Part shown: piece by piece, positions 44,432 to 56,503 of the stretch
Layout of the letters: every line of letters starts with the position of its first letter
Position numbering within the stretch: position 1 is the first letter of the stretch
Source of the DNA: Acanthococcus lagerstroemiae
Taxonomy: Eukaryota; Arthropoda; Insecta; Hemiptera; Eriococcidae
Assembly (NCBI GenBank): GCA_031841125.1
Contig: CM063109.1
Location: 6,176,321 to 6,240,320 of the forward strand
DNA: 64,000 nucleotides
Direction: 5' to 3'
Translations under genes and position numbers: made by a program
The notes under the pieces: model-generated
What the model saw: the letters and a program-made list of their open reading frames with translations, nothing else
The model's database searches: none
What the model was told of the DNA's origin: nothing

Positions 44432-46662
44432 TGAAAGTAGTCTGCGTACTTTTTTGGTTATTTAAAATCTCAGTCCTCTGAGAAATAATATGGACAGGGG
44501 ATGGGGGGGAGGGTAAACTCAAAAATAAAATCGAAGTTTCAATTGCTTGACAGAACAACCTGTAATCTTGAGGTTCCGTCCATCAGTAAAGCCTTTGAGA
44601 TAAAAGAGAGGACCAAAATAACTTATTTAAATATGTTTATTTTATTTCCGTCATAGGCGCAAATAGACGGGGGGCTTGAAGGGCTGAATGCCGACTCTGA
44701 CAAATTATTCGAATTAAAGAATTTTTAGTATTCGCTCGCATTACTAGTGTATAGCGTGGGGGGGGGGGGTAATAGTTCTTCATTTTTGTTTCATTATTTA
44801 CTGTAAATAAACCTTCGTATTTTAATACTTGTCAGTTGTCTTCCCCTACGAGCCTCCTTCCAAGTCCAGATCGGCTTATGGTTGCTTTGCGTATGAAATT
44901 CAGTTTTTTCCGAAAATGATACCGAGTACGTTAACCTCTAAATTTTTCCTCGAAATATTGTGTAGTCATATCTTATTGTTCAGTTTATAACAATTTTTTC
45001 GACAAATCTCGATTTTCAGGATCTACGTGAAGTTTTACCTCCGCTGAGCCACATTTAGGTTTCAAGAAAAATGTTAGTTCTCCTTCTTTTCTCTAATTAA
45101 GTTGTTTCGCAACTTCGCTGGTGGAACTATAATCTCGGAAATGGTGGGATTTCATTTAACGGGGAAAATTAAGATTTTTCCCGCGGATGACAACACGAAT
45201 ACTCCTCCTTGCCAAAAAAATCTCTAAATTTTCATAATTAGACCTAGAAAACGTTTTGCGTTTTAACTTTCTGGAGGGACGAGCTTTCTTCCAAAATTCG
45301 AAGAAGTTTTACAAAACCTTCGCAGGAGCTAACATTTTGTGGCACACGTTCCACGAGTACTCGTACATATTAGCGCCTCATTTTGTTTTTTTACTAAATT
45401 AATACATAATTTGGCATTATAATAGCGTAGAACAATTTGCCCTAATTCCTAGCAATGCAAGCGCGATGGTCTGCAAGGAAGCCGAGCTTCAAAAACTCGT
45501 CCATAAATTAACTCCTCGCGCGCTCAGGAGTGTCTATTTTACAAAGATCATTTAAAATTTCGTACAGTGTGCGATGTTTTTCGTCATTAGTGTCATGTAC
45601 GATTATATTAGCCACGTTTTACATTATCGTTCTACGCCGGACATGACGGTTGAATTTCGAGTATATTCGACCCTACTGCATATAAAAGCGAAAGCCGCGG
45701 TGGCGATGTTTATTAGGCGTTGGGTAGGCAGCCTCAACAACACGAGCTCAGAACTTCGGTCAAGGGACCGCCGCGCCGGTGCTCAAGAATGCGGAGACGA
45801 GTGTAAAATCGAATATGTCACGGTAATTTAGGTAGAAAAGATGGCGTACCGTAAACTACTTGAAAATCGGTTTCGGTAAATGTTTTCAAAGATGATTGAC
45901 AAGTAGCCCATGTTTGGACACTACAGAACCGTGCCGGGTATGGCGTCCATACTTTTTAATTGTAAGCTGTAATGGCCGCTGAAAGATTTTTCACGTTAGT
46001 GATAATAACATCGCGGCACCTCATTCAGTTTTGTAGTTTGAATTTGAAAGAAGTCCACAGGTTTGCACCTAATGTCGAAGTGCGAATTGAACTCTGAAAT
46101 TAAACGTTAATGAAGTGTAGCATCGGTCAAGAGCCATCGAAATTAGTTGATGAACATGATTTTCGGATTTTCGCACGTCTACAACCTTTTTTAAACAGAC
46201 TGGCTTCTGATAATGCTGTCCAGGTTTCCGTATATCTGAAGTGGTATTTTGAATTGGGAAGTAATAAAAGGCACGGAAGGGAAATGAATTTGCACGGAAA
46301 ACAGTTGCATGGGCAAATAATCTGAGATGACGTAATTTTTGGCAAAGAACAGGGAAACACGAGTAAACGGAAACTTATATGCTTACGACTGGAAATTAAA
46401 TACTACCGCATCATCAAGGGACAAGGTCTAGTTTCTTTTCGGTTAAAACATTTCTTTCCACCAGGAGATGGTTCCGAACATACCACTTTGGAATGTAAAT
46501 GGAAAGGTACCGAACAAAATATCGACATAGGGGTTTGCAGTGATCCCCTGTTTATGCTGTACATTTTTGTACAAATCGTTCTGCCTGTCTACTTTCTGCG
46601 TAGCACACTGCAAGCGTCTTAGGAACATCTTTTGTCGTCTGCATACCTGTACTTCCTGTACA
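44432..46662. other. Intronic stretch with a GC-richer patch
   Basis: A G11 tract lies near 44758-44769. The patch 45470-45840 is GC-richer, with TATAAAAG at 45681-45688 followed by a short open frame; this could be an alternative promoter, but nothing further supports it. Confidence 0.3.
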
Positions 46663-46822
46663 TTAGGATGGTCGTTATTTTCAAAATGAAGTTTGGGGTG
46701 CAGGACCCCTTCATTCCGTTAATTTTTGTTTTTAAACAAGACAAACAAAATTTGAAGTCGAAAAAAAAATACTAACCCGTGCCGCAACTCGATCAAAATT
46801 TACTGAGATTTACTTTCCTTTT
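46663..46822 (+). repeat. Interspersed repeat F2, left copy
   Basis: Matches 48056-48225 over about 160 bp: TCGTTATTTTCAAAATG, GGGTGCAGGACCCCTTCATT, AAACAAGACAAACAAA, TTTGAAGTCGAAAAAAAAAT, CCCGTGCCGCAACTCGATC. Same orientation. The GTCGTTATTT start also resembles the repeat at 50920 and 57990. Confidence 0.65.
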
Positions 46823-47600
46823 TTTTTTTAAATTATTATTTTTTTAATAAGAACTGCCCGAGGGCATTAATGTACAATTTTAGCAATTATGAATAAGCAC
46901 GTGAATAATGATAGAACTACGCTGTCGCGTCCTATTATGGTTAAAACGTCAAAGAGGGACAGAAAAGGTATAAAGCATTGTAAGCCTTTTGTTATACTAC
47001 AAGATCAGTGGGCCATCTTCTTTCGAGTCGAGATATTGGTGGATTCTCGAGAAGCTGCAGCGCCAGGACGTTAGGGTGCTTGTGGAGTCGTTTTTCGTAT
47101 GCCTCGGCCAGACGGCGGATCACCTGTCTAACAGGCTCGATGTTCAGATCGCGTTTAATTTGCTTATTTCGGATAAGCCACGGTGCCCTCACCATTTTCC
47201 GTAGGATGATGCTTTGGGTGGTTTCGAGGAGCTTGATGTTGTTCTTGGCAGCGCAGCCCCACACTGGTGCGGCGTATGACCAAGCTGGTCTAATGACTGT
47301 GATGTATAATAGTCGCTTATTGGTGAGCGAAATTCCGTTGTTGGCTCGGAAGGGCCAAGAGATGGATTGGGTTTTCAACTTTGCTTCTTTACGTTTCGCA
47401 GAGATATGCTTGCCCCAGTTTAAGCGTGAGTCTAGATGAACGCCAAGGTATTTCACGTGGTCGGCTGTTGGAATGACGTCTTGATCAAATATCGAAGGCT
47501 CAATAGTATGAGGCCTCAGAGCAAAGTCCACTCTCGTTGACTTTGTTCCGTTGATTTTAATTTTCCACATTTTTGTCCAACTGCAAACATTATCGATAGA
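46823..47600 (-). mobile_element. Jockey-type LINE, 3' terminal part
   Basis: A 192-codon minus-strand frame (46992-47570, extending to about 47600) encodes the post-catalytic RT region: IDNVCSWTKMWKIKING, VKYLGVHLDSRLNWGKHI, NKRLLYITVIRPAWSYAAPVWGCA, and IQRLQ-equivalent ETTQSIILRKMVRAPW, as in Jockey-clade elements. About 190 bp of 3' UTR and an A-rich tail (near 46820-46855) follow. The reading frame is intact over the piece, so the copy is relatively young; the enzyme core is missing by 5' truncation. It sits against repeat F2. Confidence 0.85.
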
Positions 47601-48055
47601 GAAGACTTTTTTATTTTCAACGTCAATAAGAAAAAATCAGCATATCAAATACTGTATTTCAAAACTACAAAGTTTTTTCTTTTAATTATCATCGCGATGG
47701 CGAAAGTGCTATCCATATACCGGGTTAGAAGTATAATAGAGCCCACTGCTACAAGAAGACGGTATGTACGTTCTTTTTTGGAAAATTGTATTTTCGTATA
47801 GAATAATTCCATTTGTGGAAACCATATCTCGATAACACTTTTCGTTGTGAAGTCACGAATATCCTTCGAAGAAATTCACTTCCACTCAAATGAATCAGGT
47901 ATGAATCAGACTTTATCGCTTTTGTAAGATAAGGCTGTGCTAAGTGAACAATAGTGACTCACTGTAAGAGGATGAGACTTAACACACCTGCGCAGGAATT
48001 ATGTACATCGGTAATCGGTATTAGTGGTGTTAGTGTACATTGTAGGCATGTTCAC
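47601..48055. other. Stretch between Jockey piece and repeat F2, nothing supported
   Basis: AT-rich, no coding feature or further repeat recognised. Confidence 0.4.
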
Positions 48056-48225
48056 TTGGATGCCGTTATTTTCAAAATGGAGTTCGGGGGTGCAGGACCC
48101 TTTCATTCCGTTTATTTTTATTTTTAAACAAGGCAAACAAACTTTGAAGTCGAAAAAAAAATATTAACCCGTGCCGCAACTCGATCAAAGTTTACTTCCA
48201 GATTTACCTTCCATGGAAAAAAAAT
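48056..48225 (+). repeat. Interspersed repeat F2, right copy
   Basis: Direct copy of 46663-46822 with a few substitutions, about 1.4 kb apart, bracketing the Jockey piece. Confidence 0.65.
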
Positions 48226-50529
48226 TTAATTACAATTTTCGCTATTAATGTATTAATTAAGCATTAAATATTATTTTTACTCGATTTAGTGTGAAACATC
48301 GTTTTCGGGGGCTCCTTAGTTCATAGTAGGTTCAGTAGTCCGTACAGAATGTACGCGAATAAATTATTCGTCCAAAACAACAAACAAACTGGAAATGGCA
48401 ATACACGCCAATTTTATTGTTTTAATACGCATGAGGGCCCAGGGTCCCTCTTTCCTCCAGTTCTGTGGAGATACTCAGGATGCTGATGGGAGGCGCCTGG
48501 CTTGGCACTCACTGGTCTTTCTGGGGGTGGGCCTGCGTTCTACGGGGTCTTCTGTCTATAGTGGGTCCGGGGGGGGGGGCTGCTAGTCTTCACATAAAGA
48601 ATGTAAAAAATATTGTATGGCAATCTTGTATTTTACAACAATCGATAAAAAATGTACACATTTCATTTTACCAGCCAATTCTTTGGATTACGACTGTTAA
48701 ATATGACTTCTAGTAATGCGTTTTACCAACAGAGTGCGCTAATTGATTTTCCTTATAGGTATAAGACTGGTGGTACGATTTCGGCTACCTACCTTGCCCT
48801 ACGAATTTATTTATTTATTATTTTATTTATCTATTTACTGGTTAAATTGCCCGCGACTTCTTCGATGGTACACATCAATTTTGTTTAAAATTGTAACATC
48901 TTTTTCAATCTTTTTCAATAGTAATTGGTCTGCGTAATTCTACTTTAAAAAGAAGAGAAACTTGTACATAGTCCGAAGGCTAAAAGCAGGAGTAAGAATT
49001 ACCAGAATTTTAACTATTTGTATCAGATAACATTTACAAGATCTCTGTCAAAACTGACCGAATTTATTCGAAATTTCATGTTATGTCCAGTCTTGAAGTT
49101 ATACCGACTTTCAAATTCTGGTTCATCCATTTACGATGCATACAAAGGTTAGCTGAATGACTGGTACTTTTTTTGGGGGGGGGGGTTACGAACATCAAAC
49201 CAACTAACTCAGTTTTGCTTCAATCAGAAATACGCTATCAAATTTTAAGAAAATTTGAAGACAAGATGGCATCATATCTTTTACCTTCACAAATTTTGCT
49301 TCTCTTATCTCCTATCTACAGGTAATAGTTGAGTGCTGGATCGCTCTTTTTTTTTAATTTATTAACATTTTTTTTGTAATAATTTCAAATATTTAAGATG
49401 CAATGGAAAGGTAGTATCTAGCCTAACAACAACGTATTTTAGGGATAGACATAGAGAAGGAGAGAGCGTGGGGGAGAAAGTTTGGTGTTTAGTAGATTAG
49501 AAACTTCAACCCTCTCTTCAGTAAGTGTGGAATATAGTCTGAAATGCGTTTTCGATTCAGTCATTACAAAACTCTCTGTCCTCCACTAATTCACTAATTG
49601 TATCAGCTTTTCTTTTCGAACATTTGGATGCCCGTGACTCAATCATTGCCTGTACCCCCCCCCCCCACCCGAAAAAAACAACAAAAAAACTGTTTCACTA
49701 AAATAAAAAGTTACTGTACGTTTTCAAGTCTGTTTGCCTATGAGACCACACGGTTACTCTCTTTTCAAGAATTTCAATATTTTCAACACTCCCCCACTCC
49801 CTGAAAAATGGTAGCCCTCAACAGCGTTAATAATTTGTACTCTTCTATTTCAACTGGTGATTTGATGTTGTTTATAGCTTAGTTTTGCGATCTGGGGTCA
49901 GTGGTTCAGAGAACGTATGGAATGAAAAAATGTAATTTGAGACATGAGTTGATTTTGTGGTTTTTAAGGTCATTGAGTATGATTTTAAAAGATATTGAAA
50001 GTAGTTTTTGTATGCGATACTCTCCTTGAGCTACTTCAGCAGGAGTTGACAACAAATATTAGTTATTTTTCGAGATGCATAATAATTTATTTATAGAAAT
50101 TCAACTTTACTGGACTTGATTATGGGACTAATTTTTGTATCCAATCCATCGAATGCTATTTTATTTTTTTTTTCAGTAGTAAATAACGACCGCCCTACTA
50201 TACATCTTATTTTTCTCTTCTTCTTTTTATTCTCATCACTAGAGTTCGGATTTCCATGATACTGCATTTTTTTTCTTTTTTTACCGATATTTCGGAGAAA
50301 AGTAGGGTTTTTTTTTTGTGTGAATGGTAGGCTAAATCTGATTGAAAATGTAGACCGATCATGCACTTAGGGGACCCACTGTAAAATTTTATATTGCACT
50401 TTTGGGCACGTTTGATTCCATAAGCACGTTTTGCGTTTATATAGACGTATTTTACAATTTTGAACGATTTCTTCTCTAATTTTGCCGTAATTTACCGACA
50501 TTTTCAACTGACTGTGAATCACAATACCA
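48226..50529. other. Intronic stretch, one GC-rich island
   Basis: 48430-48590 is unusually GC-rich (GGCGCCTGGCTTGGCACTC, GGGGGTGGGCCTGCG, a G9 tract) in AT-rich flanks and may be an unrecognised element piece. G or C tracts lie near 49175 and 49657. No gene supported. Confidence 0.4.
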
Positions 50530-51490
50530 TTCACACAGAGGTGCAACTAGACTTTAAAGGGGTGGGGGGTGGAGAAGGAAAATTTGCCGACCAATATTTT
50601 TTGAAAACTAAAAATTCGCCAACAAAATTTTGTCGATTTTTCAATAAAAATATTTTTTAATTGAAAAAAAAATAAGCAAACAAACGTTCATAGAAAATGT
50701 AAAATTCAAACGAACAATTTCGAGATTTGCCGACTGCCAAGTTATTGGGGGTGTTTCACCCCCCCCCCATAGTTTCGTCCCTACAAATGCAGATTGGAAC
50801 CTTATCCCCCAAGCACTCACATTTGCGCATATGAGCGTACCCTAGTCTGGGAGGCTAAGCTGGAAGGATGTTAGGAATACGTGAGAGGAACACACAACTT
50901 CCTTTACACATTAAGATGGTCGTTATTTACTCTTGGTGATATTTTGTTCTGAATTTCCTCTGATTCGTCTCTTAAATTCGTTCCAATGAAATAAAATTTA
51001 AAAAATTAAGAAATATTAAAAAATTAAAAAAACCTACAAAGTTTTAGATTGATTGGATTAGGGAAATTTGTGCCACAAGCTCCCTTTCGTTTTTATGGAA
51101 AAAACACATGAAGCTTTGACTTTTGTTCCAGACTGAATTTCCCTCCTATATTCACCAGGATCGAAACCCGTAAATTAAACGATAGAACCTTTGCTATCGG
51201 ATTCAGCTTGTGACATTGCAAAATAAGTCTTTTGTTTTCAACTTTTAGATTTTAATAAAATGTTCAACTTTCTCAAATTTTAGGCTCTAGGTCAAATAGA
51301 GAATCTAGTAAAAACAGAATAGTCATTGAAATTCGAAATGTCTTTCACATTTCAACTTTGTTTCAACCTTTCAGATAACTTTCGATACTCAGCTTGAAAC
51401 CTTCGACTTTTGACTAACTACAGTCTCTGACAGGAGCCCAGGGTGCTCCATTTTCAGAAACGAAATTTGACTTTCAGTTTGGGTAGCCCA
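50530..51490 (-). repeat. Interspersed repeat F3, inverted copy
   Basis: The reverse complement matches 58386-59275: AAAATTTGTTGACTGCC-type block with AATT/AAAAAA runs, CCCCCATAGTTTCGTCCCT, GGTTCCAATCTGCATTTG-type block, CACACAACTTCC, GATTCAGCTTGTGACATTG, CAACCTTTCAGATAACTTTC. Homology covers about 0.9 kb. No ORF, class unknown. Confidence 0.75.
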
Positions 51491-53307
51491 AAAGCTTTAT
51501 CAGTATCGTGAGACCTTTTTAGAGTCGTACCCATCATGAATTAGACATGGTTTGTCACTTTACCAAGGCTTAGTTCTTATCCAATCATGAAAATTAATGA
51601 CCTGTTTTCTTCCACTAATTCTTCCACGACTGACGACTGTACGTTTCTCGAAGGAAGAGTTTAATTCCAACTGATCCTATCTCTTCATCAGCTCAGAGCT
51701 CTACTTACTTATACGATAAATTGTCCAACTTTTATTAATAAGCGATTGATTTTCGTGTGGGATGTGTTCAATAAGAAACTAATCAGCCGTGCTATTCGAA
51801 AACTAATTCGTAATATCATACAGTACATTAGCATACATAAGTTCTGTATCAGCAGGTACATCTAGTGGGCACGAAGACCTGAAATCCAGAAAGCGCCCGC
51901 ATTACGGTAGAAATGCGCAGCATGTGAAAATTTCTAAATTTTCTGCGGGTGCTCTCAAGGCTTTGGACCAATGCCTGGTATTCGCGTTTGTGGTTGCGAA
52001 CTGTCAAGTGTACTGGCTGGCTCAAAGGAAACGACAAAACGACAACTCAACGAAAAAAATCGCTGAAAATATCGCTCCTAAATAAGCTTTTTATTTTTTG
52101 TCCCTTTCTGTTTTCCTTTATCCTCTTTTGCCGCCTTTTCAGTAGTTTCCTGTTTTTTGTCTACCCCTCCACTTTTGTTTATTTTTTGTAAAATATCAAC
52201 TATTTCTTCTCTGAACTCCGGCTTTTAGGTCTTTTTGTACCATTTCGTATATTCGTCTTTTGCTATGTCATTTCTTGTTTTTTCTCGAGTTTCTTTCTAC
52301 TTCTGTCTCAGCAGTGGATTCATAGGAGTCGAAGGGACCACCGGCTCCAGAGCCTCTGGCCGGAAGGGGAAGCCTAGAAAATAAAGTAAAAAAAAGGGAA
52401 AAAGATAGGAAAAAAAGAAAGGAAAAGAAAACAAGGGGAAAGGAGGAAAGAAACAAGATACTACTTAATAATTTATTTTTTTCGCTGTAGCTTGATATTA
52501 GTATAATTAATAAATACCCTAATTATTTCAAGCAAAAATCACTTAATTATTACCTCTTTCCTCGTGAAAAAATGTTAGTTCAACATTTGGAAAAAACATT
52601 GGTTCAAAGTATGAAGAAATTCGAATACTTTTTCGGCCCGGGGGGGGGAGGGGGTACCTAATGCATTTGATGATTGATCCCGAGGCGCATTTCTCGTGAA
52701 TTAGGCACTATTCCGTCCTTCAGCTCTTCACTCTCATTTCTTGTTTCTTCTTCTCCTTCTGCCGTTTGCCCTTTTCTTTAGTTTTTTGGGCGTTTCTATG
52801 TTTCAACTTTTTTGAGCTTTCTTTTTTGTTTCGTCTTTCAATTTTTCCTTTTTTCTATTTTTTTCATTGTTTTTCCATTCACTGTCTTTTTCTGTTCCGT
52901 CGTGTCTATTTTGTCTTTTATTATTTCCGTTTTTATTTTATTATTTTATTTTTTTATTGTAGTTCTGCTTATCTACCCTCCTTTTCAGACCCTCAATATG
53001 TCCTCCTTTTTAGAAGTTTCCTTTAAACAGAAAGGTTAGGACGAGTTTAACTCTTGAATAGAGGGAACCCGGACTTGAGAAAAAACTTTATGTTTTCTGA
53101 AGTTTTACGACTTGTATAGCTTAAGTAGCGTAAATAGAAAATTTTCCTGGGGATAAAAAAATACGTTAATTTTGCCTAAACTTTATCTCCACGAGAAAGA
53201 AAAACGTGTCATATCCGTCTAAAATTTACTTTTCCACCTGGTTCTGAAGAGAGGGTATCTCCCCATATCTCCCTCATTCATTCCAGCGTACAGCTTACAT
53301 ATAATAG
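51491..53307. other. Intronic stretch with purine and pyrimidine tracts
   Basis: The purine-rich tract 52372-52456 and pyrimidine-rich tracts 52735-52990 and 52085-52190 dominate. A G9-type run lies near 52640. Minus-strand frames at 51849-52456 are rich in K/R/E/S and could be eroded retroelement, but no motif identifies them. Confidence 0.4.
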
Positions 53308-53628
53308 GGGCAATTACTTTTTTCGGACCTAAAATTTTGAATTGAGGACTTGACTTCCAAAACGCGCTTAGTCCAAAATCACAAAAATTGATATTTTAGC
53401 GCTATCTGGTGGAGAAGAAGAAAATACACATTCCAGCGTTCACCGCGAATTTCTATCTCTATTAGGAGGTGAGTTATATGTGTTCAAAGCACTGATACGA
53501 CTGTGATAGTAAACAGGACCATAGTTGCATTTTTTTCAATTTCCCAAACTTCTGTGTTTTGGATTAAGCGCGTTTTGGAAGTCAGGTCCTTAATTGAAAA
53601 TTCTTCAAAAATAGTTGACCAGTGGGAA
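53308..53628. mobile_element. ~320-bp TIR element (MITE)
   Basis: Arms 53334-53383 and 53553-53601 are inverted repeats of about 49 bp with few mismatches, both carrying GACTTCCAAAACGCGCTTA. Weaker similarity continues outward to about 53308 and 53628. The interior is 170 bp without ORF. No target duplication was resolved. Confidence 0.65.
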
Positions 53629-55268
53629 AAGTAGAACAACTTGATGGATATTCAGTGATGTTTCAAGATTAAAATAAGAAAAAATAAGAAAACGCAAAAG
53701 GTCAGTTGAAATGGTCAAAAATTCTGAAAATTTTTCCGCTCACTGTGCTCCCCTTCCGTCAGAAGAAGAAGCTCTATCGGACTGACTGGTTGACTGACCA
53801 ATGGTCTCCATGGGACATAGCCATGGGAAGAATGGGAGGTAGCAGCATATGCTCTCCAGTGAATTGGAAAATGTTTAGAGCTGATAAATTTGCTGTTGCA
53901 GTTGAAAAATTAACTGAAGAATAAATTAATGACAGAGCAAAAACTGAATTCTGAAGTCCTGCTTTCCCTCGTTGCACAGGGGGTTGAAAATGACTACTGA
54001 TGGAAAAATACAGGAATATACCCGATTGACAATTTGGAGAGCACTCGCACAACATATCACAAACTACTACCGTTTTGAGACTTTTGGCCGATCACATTTC
54101 GTTAACATCTCATCATTTTAAGATAGTGTGTGTGAAGTGATCGCTCAGCATTAGTGTGATTACTGAGTGATGTTCACAAATGCACTCACATTCGGCTTCA
54201 TTGTCAATCGGGTAGGTGTTTTTGGACACTGATTCCAGATAAGGTATCCCTATTTGATTTGGTGCCAAACCGTAATTTCAGTTTCTAAAATTCAAATTTC
54301 TCAGTAAAAATGAATTAGTAGAAGGCTCGTATCAAGGGAATAGTTGTCCAGCAAAATAAACTTAGCAGTTAGAAATCAAAATTCTCATGTTAGAGAGATC
54401 TTGTTTTCCCGGCCATCAGATTGATTCTAAGCTGTGGATGTATAGGGGTTGGTGTACGAACGAATGAAGATATTATTTAAACCTCTATACACACGAAATA
54501 CAAATAATTGAGATATGTTTCGAACTAAAATTAAAAATTCGGAGGGCTGGAGAAATACACTCGCTTCACTCCCATGTATTACTATAGATATTTTATCTCT
54601 ATCTTTATAAATCCTTCGCTTGTTTGTTTGTTTGTCATGCGTTCGTTTGTGTGTTCGGGTTGACGCGTGAATTATGAAAATTGGGTGGTTCAAATTTTCA
54701 GAATTTGTTAGTACGACTCTGAGAAAGTTTTAGGCTAACAATTATGCCTGGTTATAGCAATTAAAAGGGTTCACAAAATTTTGTTCCCTTCGACCCCCAT
54801 TTCTTTTCAAACCTAATGCATTGTATTAGCCTTTTTTGCATTCCCCTGAAACTTAGAGCATCCTTTGTGAGTTATGAGGGGGGTTAGATGTTTCAAAATT
54901 CACTAAAAATGCTCAAAATACTTTTTGATAAGACGTAAGACAGAATTAATGTGGTCCATTTATAAATCAGATTACCGAGTTTCAGTCCCGTGCCATCTCT
55001 AGGATGTTGAAAATTTCCCTCATTTGCCAATTCTACAGGTCTGCTAGTATCCAATATGAAGAAACAGTCATTTTCCCAAGAGAAGGGAAGCGCTGCTTCC
55101 TAGATTTTTCCAGAGGGCGTTTGGCTTCTTTGTACCACCACTGCGTATCGCTCGTGAGTGCAGATGCTGCGCCTCGCAGCGGTCAGAATTTTAAACATAA
55201 TTAGTAAGCTTTCAAGCTTGTCATCATCCTGTTGCTTCGATCTAGCATCAACTCGTATTCTTGTTTAC
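53629..55268. other. Intronic stretch, nothing supported
   Basis: AT-rich, with a (TTTG)n microsatellite near 54617-54633. No gene supported. Confidence 0.4.
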
Positions 55269-55449
55269 CGTGTGACATAAATTGTCCGCAGCCATTTCGT
55301 AACAATTGACTGCCCAATTAGTCTTGAGCCACACCAGCTGGAATGCCACCAAAACGTCATCGTAACTTTCGATGGGCAAGAAAAAGTTTAAAATTATAAA
55401 CGTTCGCCTTCTGAGTGCTGCGGCATCGGCATCGGCACCGACACCGACA
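55269..55449 (-). CDS. Possible internal exon of an unrecognised minus-strand gene
   Basis: Entered through ATTTTTTATTTCAG|T, a strong acceptor, and left through CACACG|GTAAAC. Sixty codons: a dipeptide run VGVGADADAA (hexanucleotide repeat GTCGGT/GCCGAT), then RRRTFIILNFFLPIES, YDDVLVAFQLVWLKTN, WAVNCYEMAADNLCHT. GC is higher than in the flanks. The exit phase 0 does not fit the terminal exon at 27331-27472 directly, so they would need another exon between them, or belong to different genes. Could be chance. Confidence 0.25.
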
Positions 55450-56280
55450 CTGAAATAAAAAATTACGGCCGCAGACAAATAGCGCGAGAGAGCGAAGGGA
55501 GACAAAAAGCAGCAAAGACGTAAAGATTTATTATAGCTTTTTATGTCGATGAGAAAGAATTTTCTAATGTTGTTTTTCGACTTACAATGGTTTTAAAATA
55601 AAAGACGAAATTATTTCCGGTATTACAATACCGATGTTATGTACGTTCGGCTCCGGGGTGTATTGAGGCATCGAGGGACAACCGCTCTCGAGTATCCAGC
55701 ACATTTCCTAAAACATTGCTGGAATCATGCCATTGTTTTAAACGGCTACTGTCTAGAATTAAAGTCGGTGATGATCGAATATCTCGCGATGGGAAACAAA
55801 TTTCGTACACGTCGCGCCGTACCATCGTGAGTACGTGCGACGCTGACGGGGCTTCGGTGTCGAAATTTTTCACATCGCCTTCGCGTTTTTCGAATTACTC
55901 GAATTTTAATAAAGCTGGCTCGGCCGTCTCCCTGTGGACTCGATCGCATCCTGGCCTTGCAGAGCGGGCCGACTTCGATGTCGTCGGAAGTACACCATTT
56001 TCTGGTCGGGTTCGTCGACGTATTGAATTTGGCAAGAAAGCCAGCGGTGGTGCGTTCTCTCTTTTCCGGCCTCTCAAATCTTCACGTTTTCGTTCTGTTT
56101 TCGGTTTTACAAATAAAAATACCATCAAAAGCGCGCGTGTCAGCGTCGAACATCGGGGTGGAAATGGAATCCACCACCGCATCTTGACAGTCTCATGAAT
56201 ACGTGAATCATTGAGAAAGCACGCGGTGCAGCCAAAGGATGAACGGAAGATATATTTATCATCTACGTACAACTAATTGT
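55450..56280. other. GC-richer island with long open frames on both strands
   Basis: The longest non-transposon frame in the window (160 codons, + 55716-56198) lies here, with a 125-codon frame opposite (55895-56272). An acceptor-like GGCCTTGCAG|AGCGGG at 55958-55960 and GTGCGT near 56049 suggest a possible small exon, but two frames are open and neither gives a recognised protein. Dual-strand openness points to GC content rather than coding. Confidence 0.25.
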
Positions 56281-56468
56281 ATGTAGAACCTCTTGAGTTA
56301 GCACAGTAATCAACAGCATTTACGTTTCTTATAATGAAAACTTACCAAATTTGAAAATTTGAAACGTATCGCAAGAACGAAGGAAAAGGGGGAAGGAGAA
56401 GGAGAACCGTTTCCTCGATAAGATACTGACTCTTACCTCCCGCAATGTCGTTCAGCTTCGTGGCGTCA

Positions 56469-56469
56469 G

Positions 56470-56503
<34 letters not shown>
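56469..56503. repeat. (GTT)n microsatellite
   Basis: About 11-12 uninterrupted GTT units followed by GTGGGTGTG and a G9-type tract. Confidence 0.95.

Noticed and set aside
45681..45831. Alternative promoter with TATAAAAG and a short ORF
   Set aside because: The following frame has no splice donor consistent with the downstream exon and no motif; left as a remark only.
51849..52456. Retroelement ORF1 on the minus strand
   Set aside because: The K/R/E-rich frames come from purine-rich low-complexity sequence; no zinc knuckle, RRM or other motif was found.
55716..56198. 160-codon + strand ORF as a gene
   Set aside because: The opposite strand is equally open (125 codons), there is no domain, signal or good start context, and GC is locally high. 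Kept only as an island of uncertain nature.
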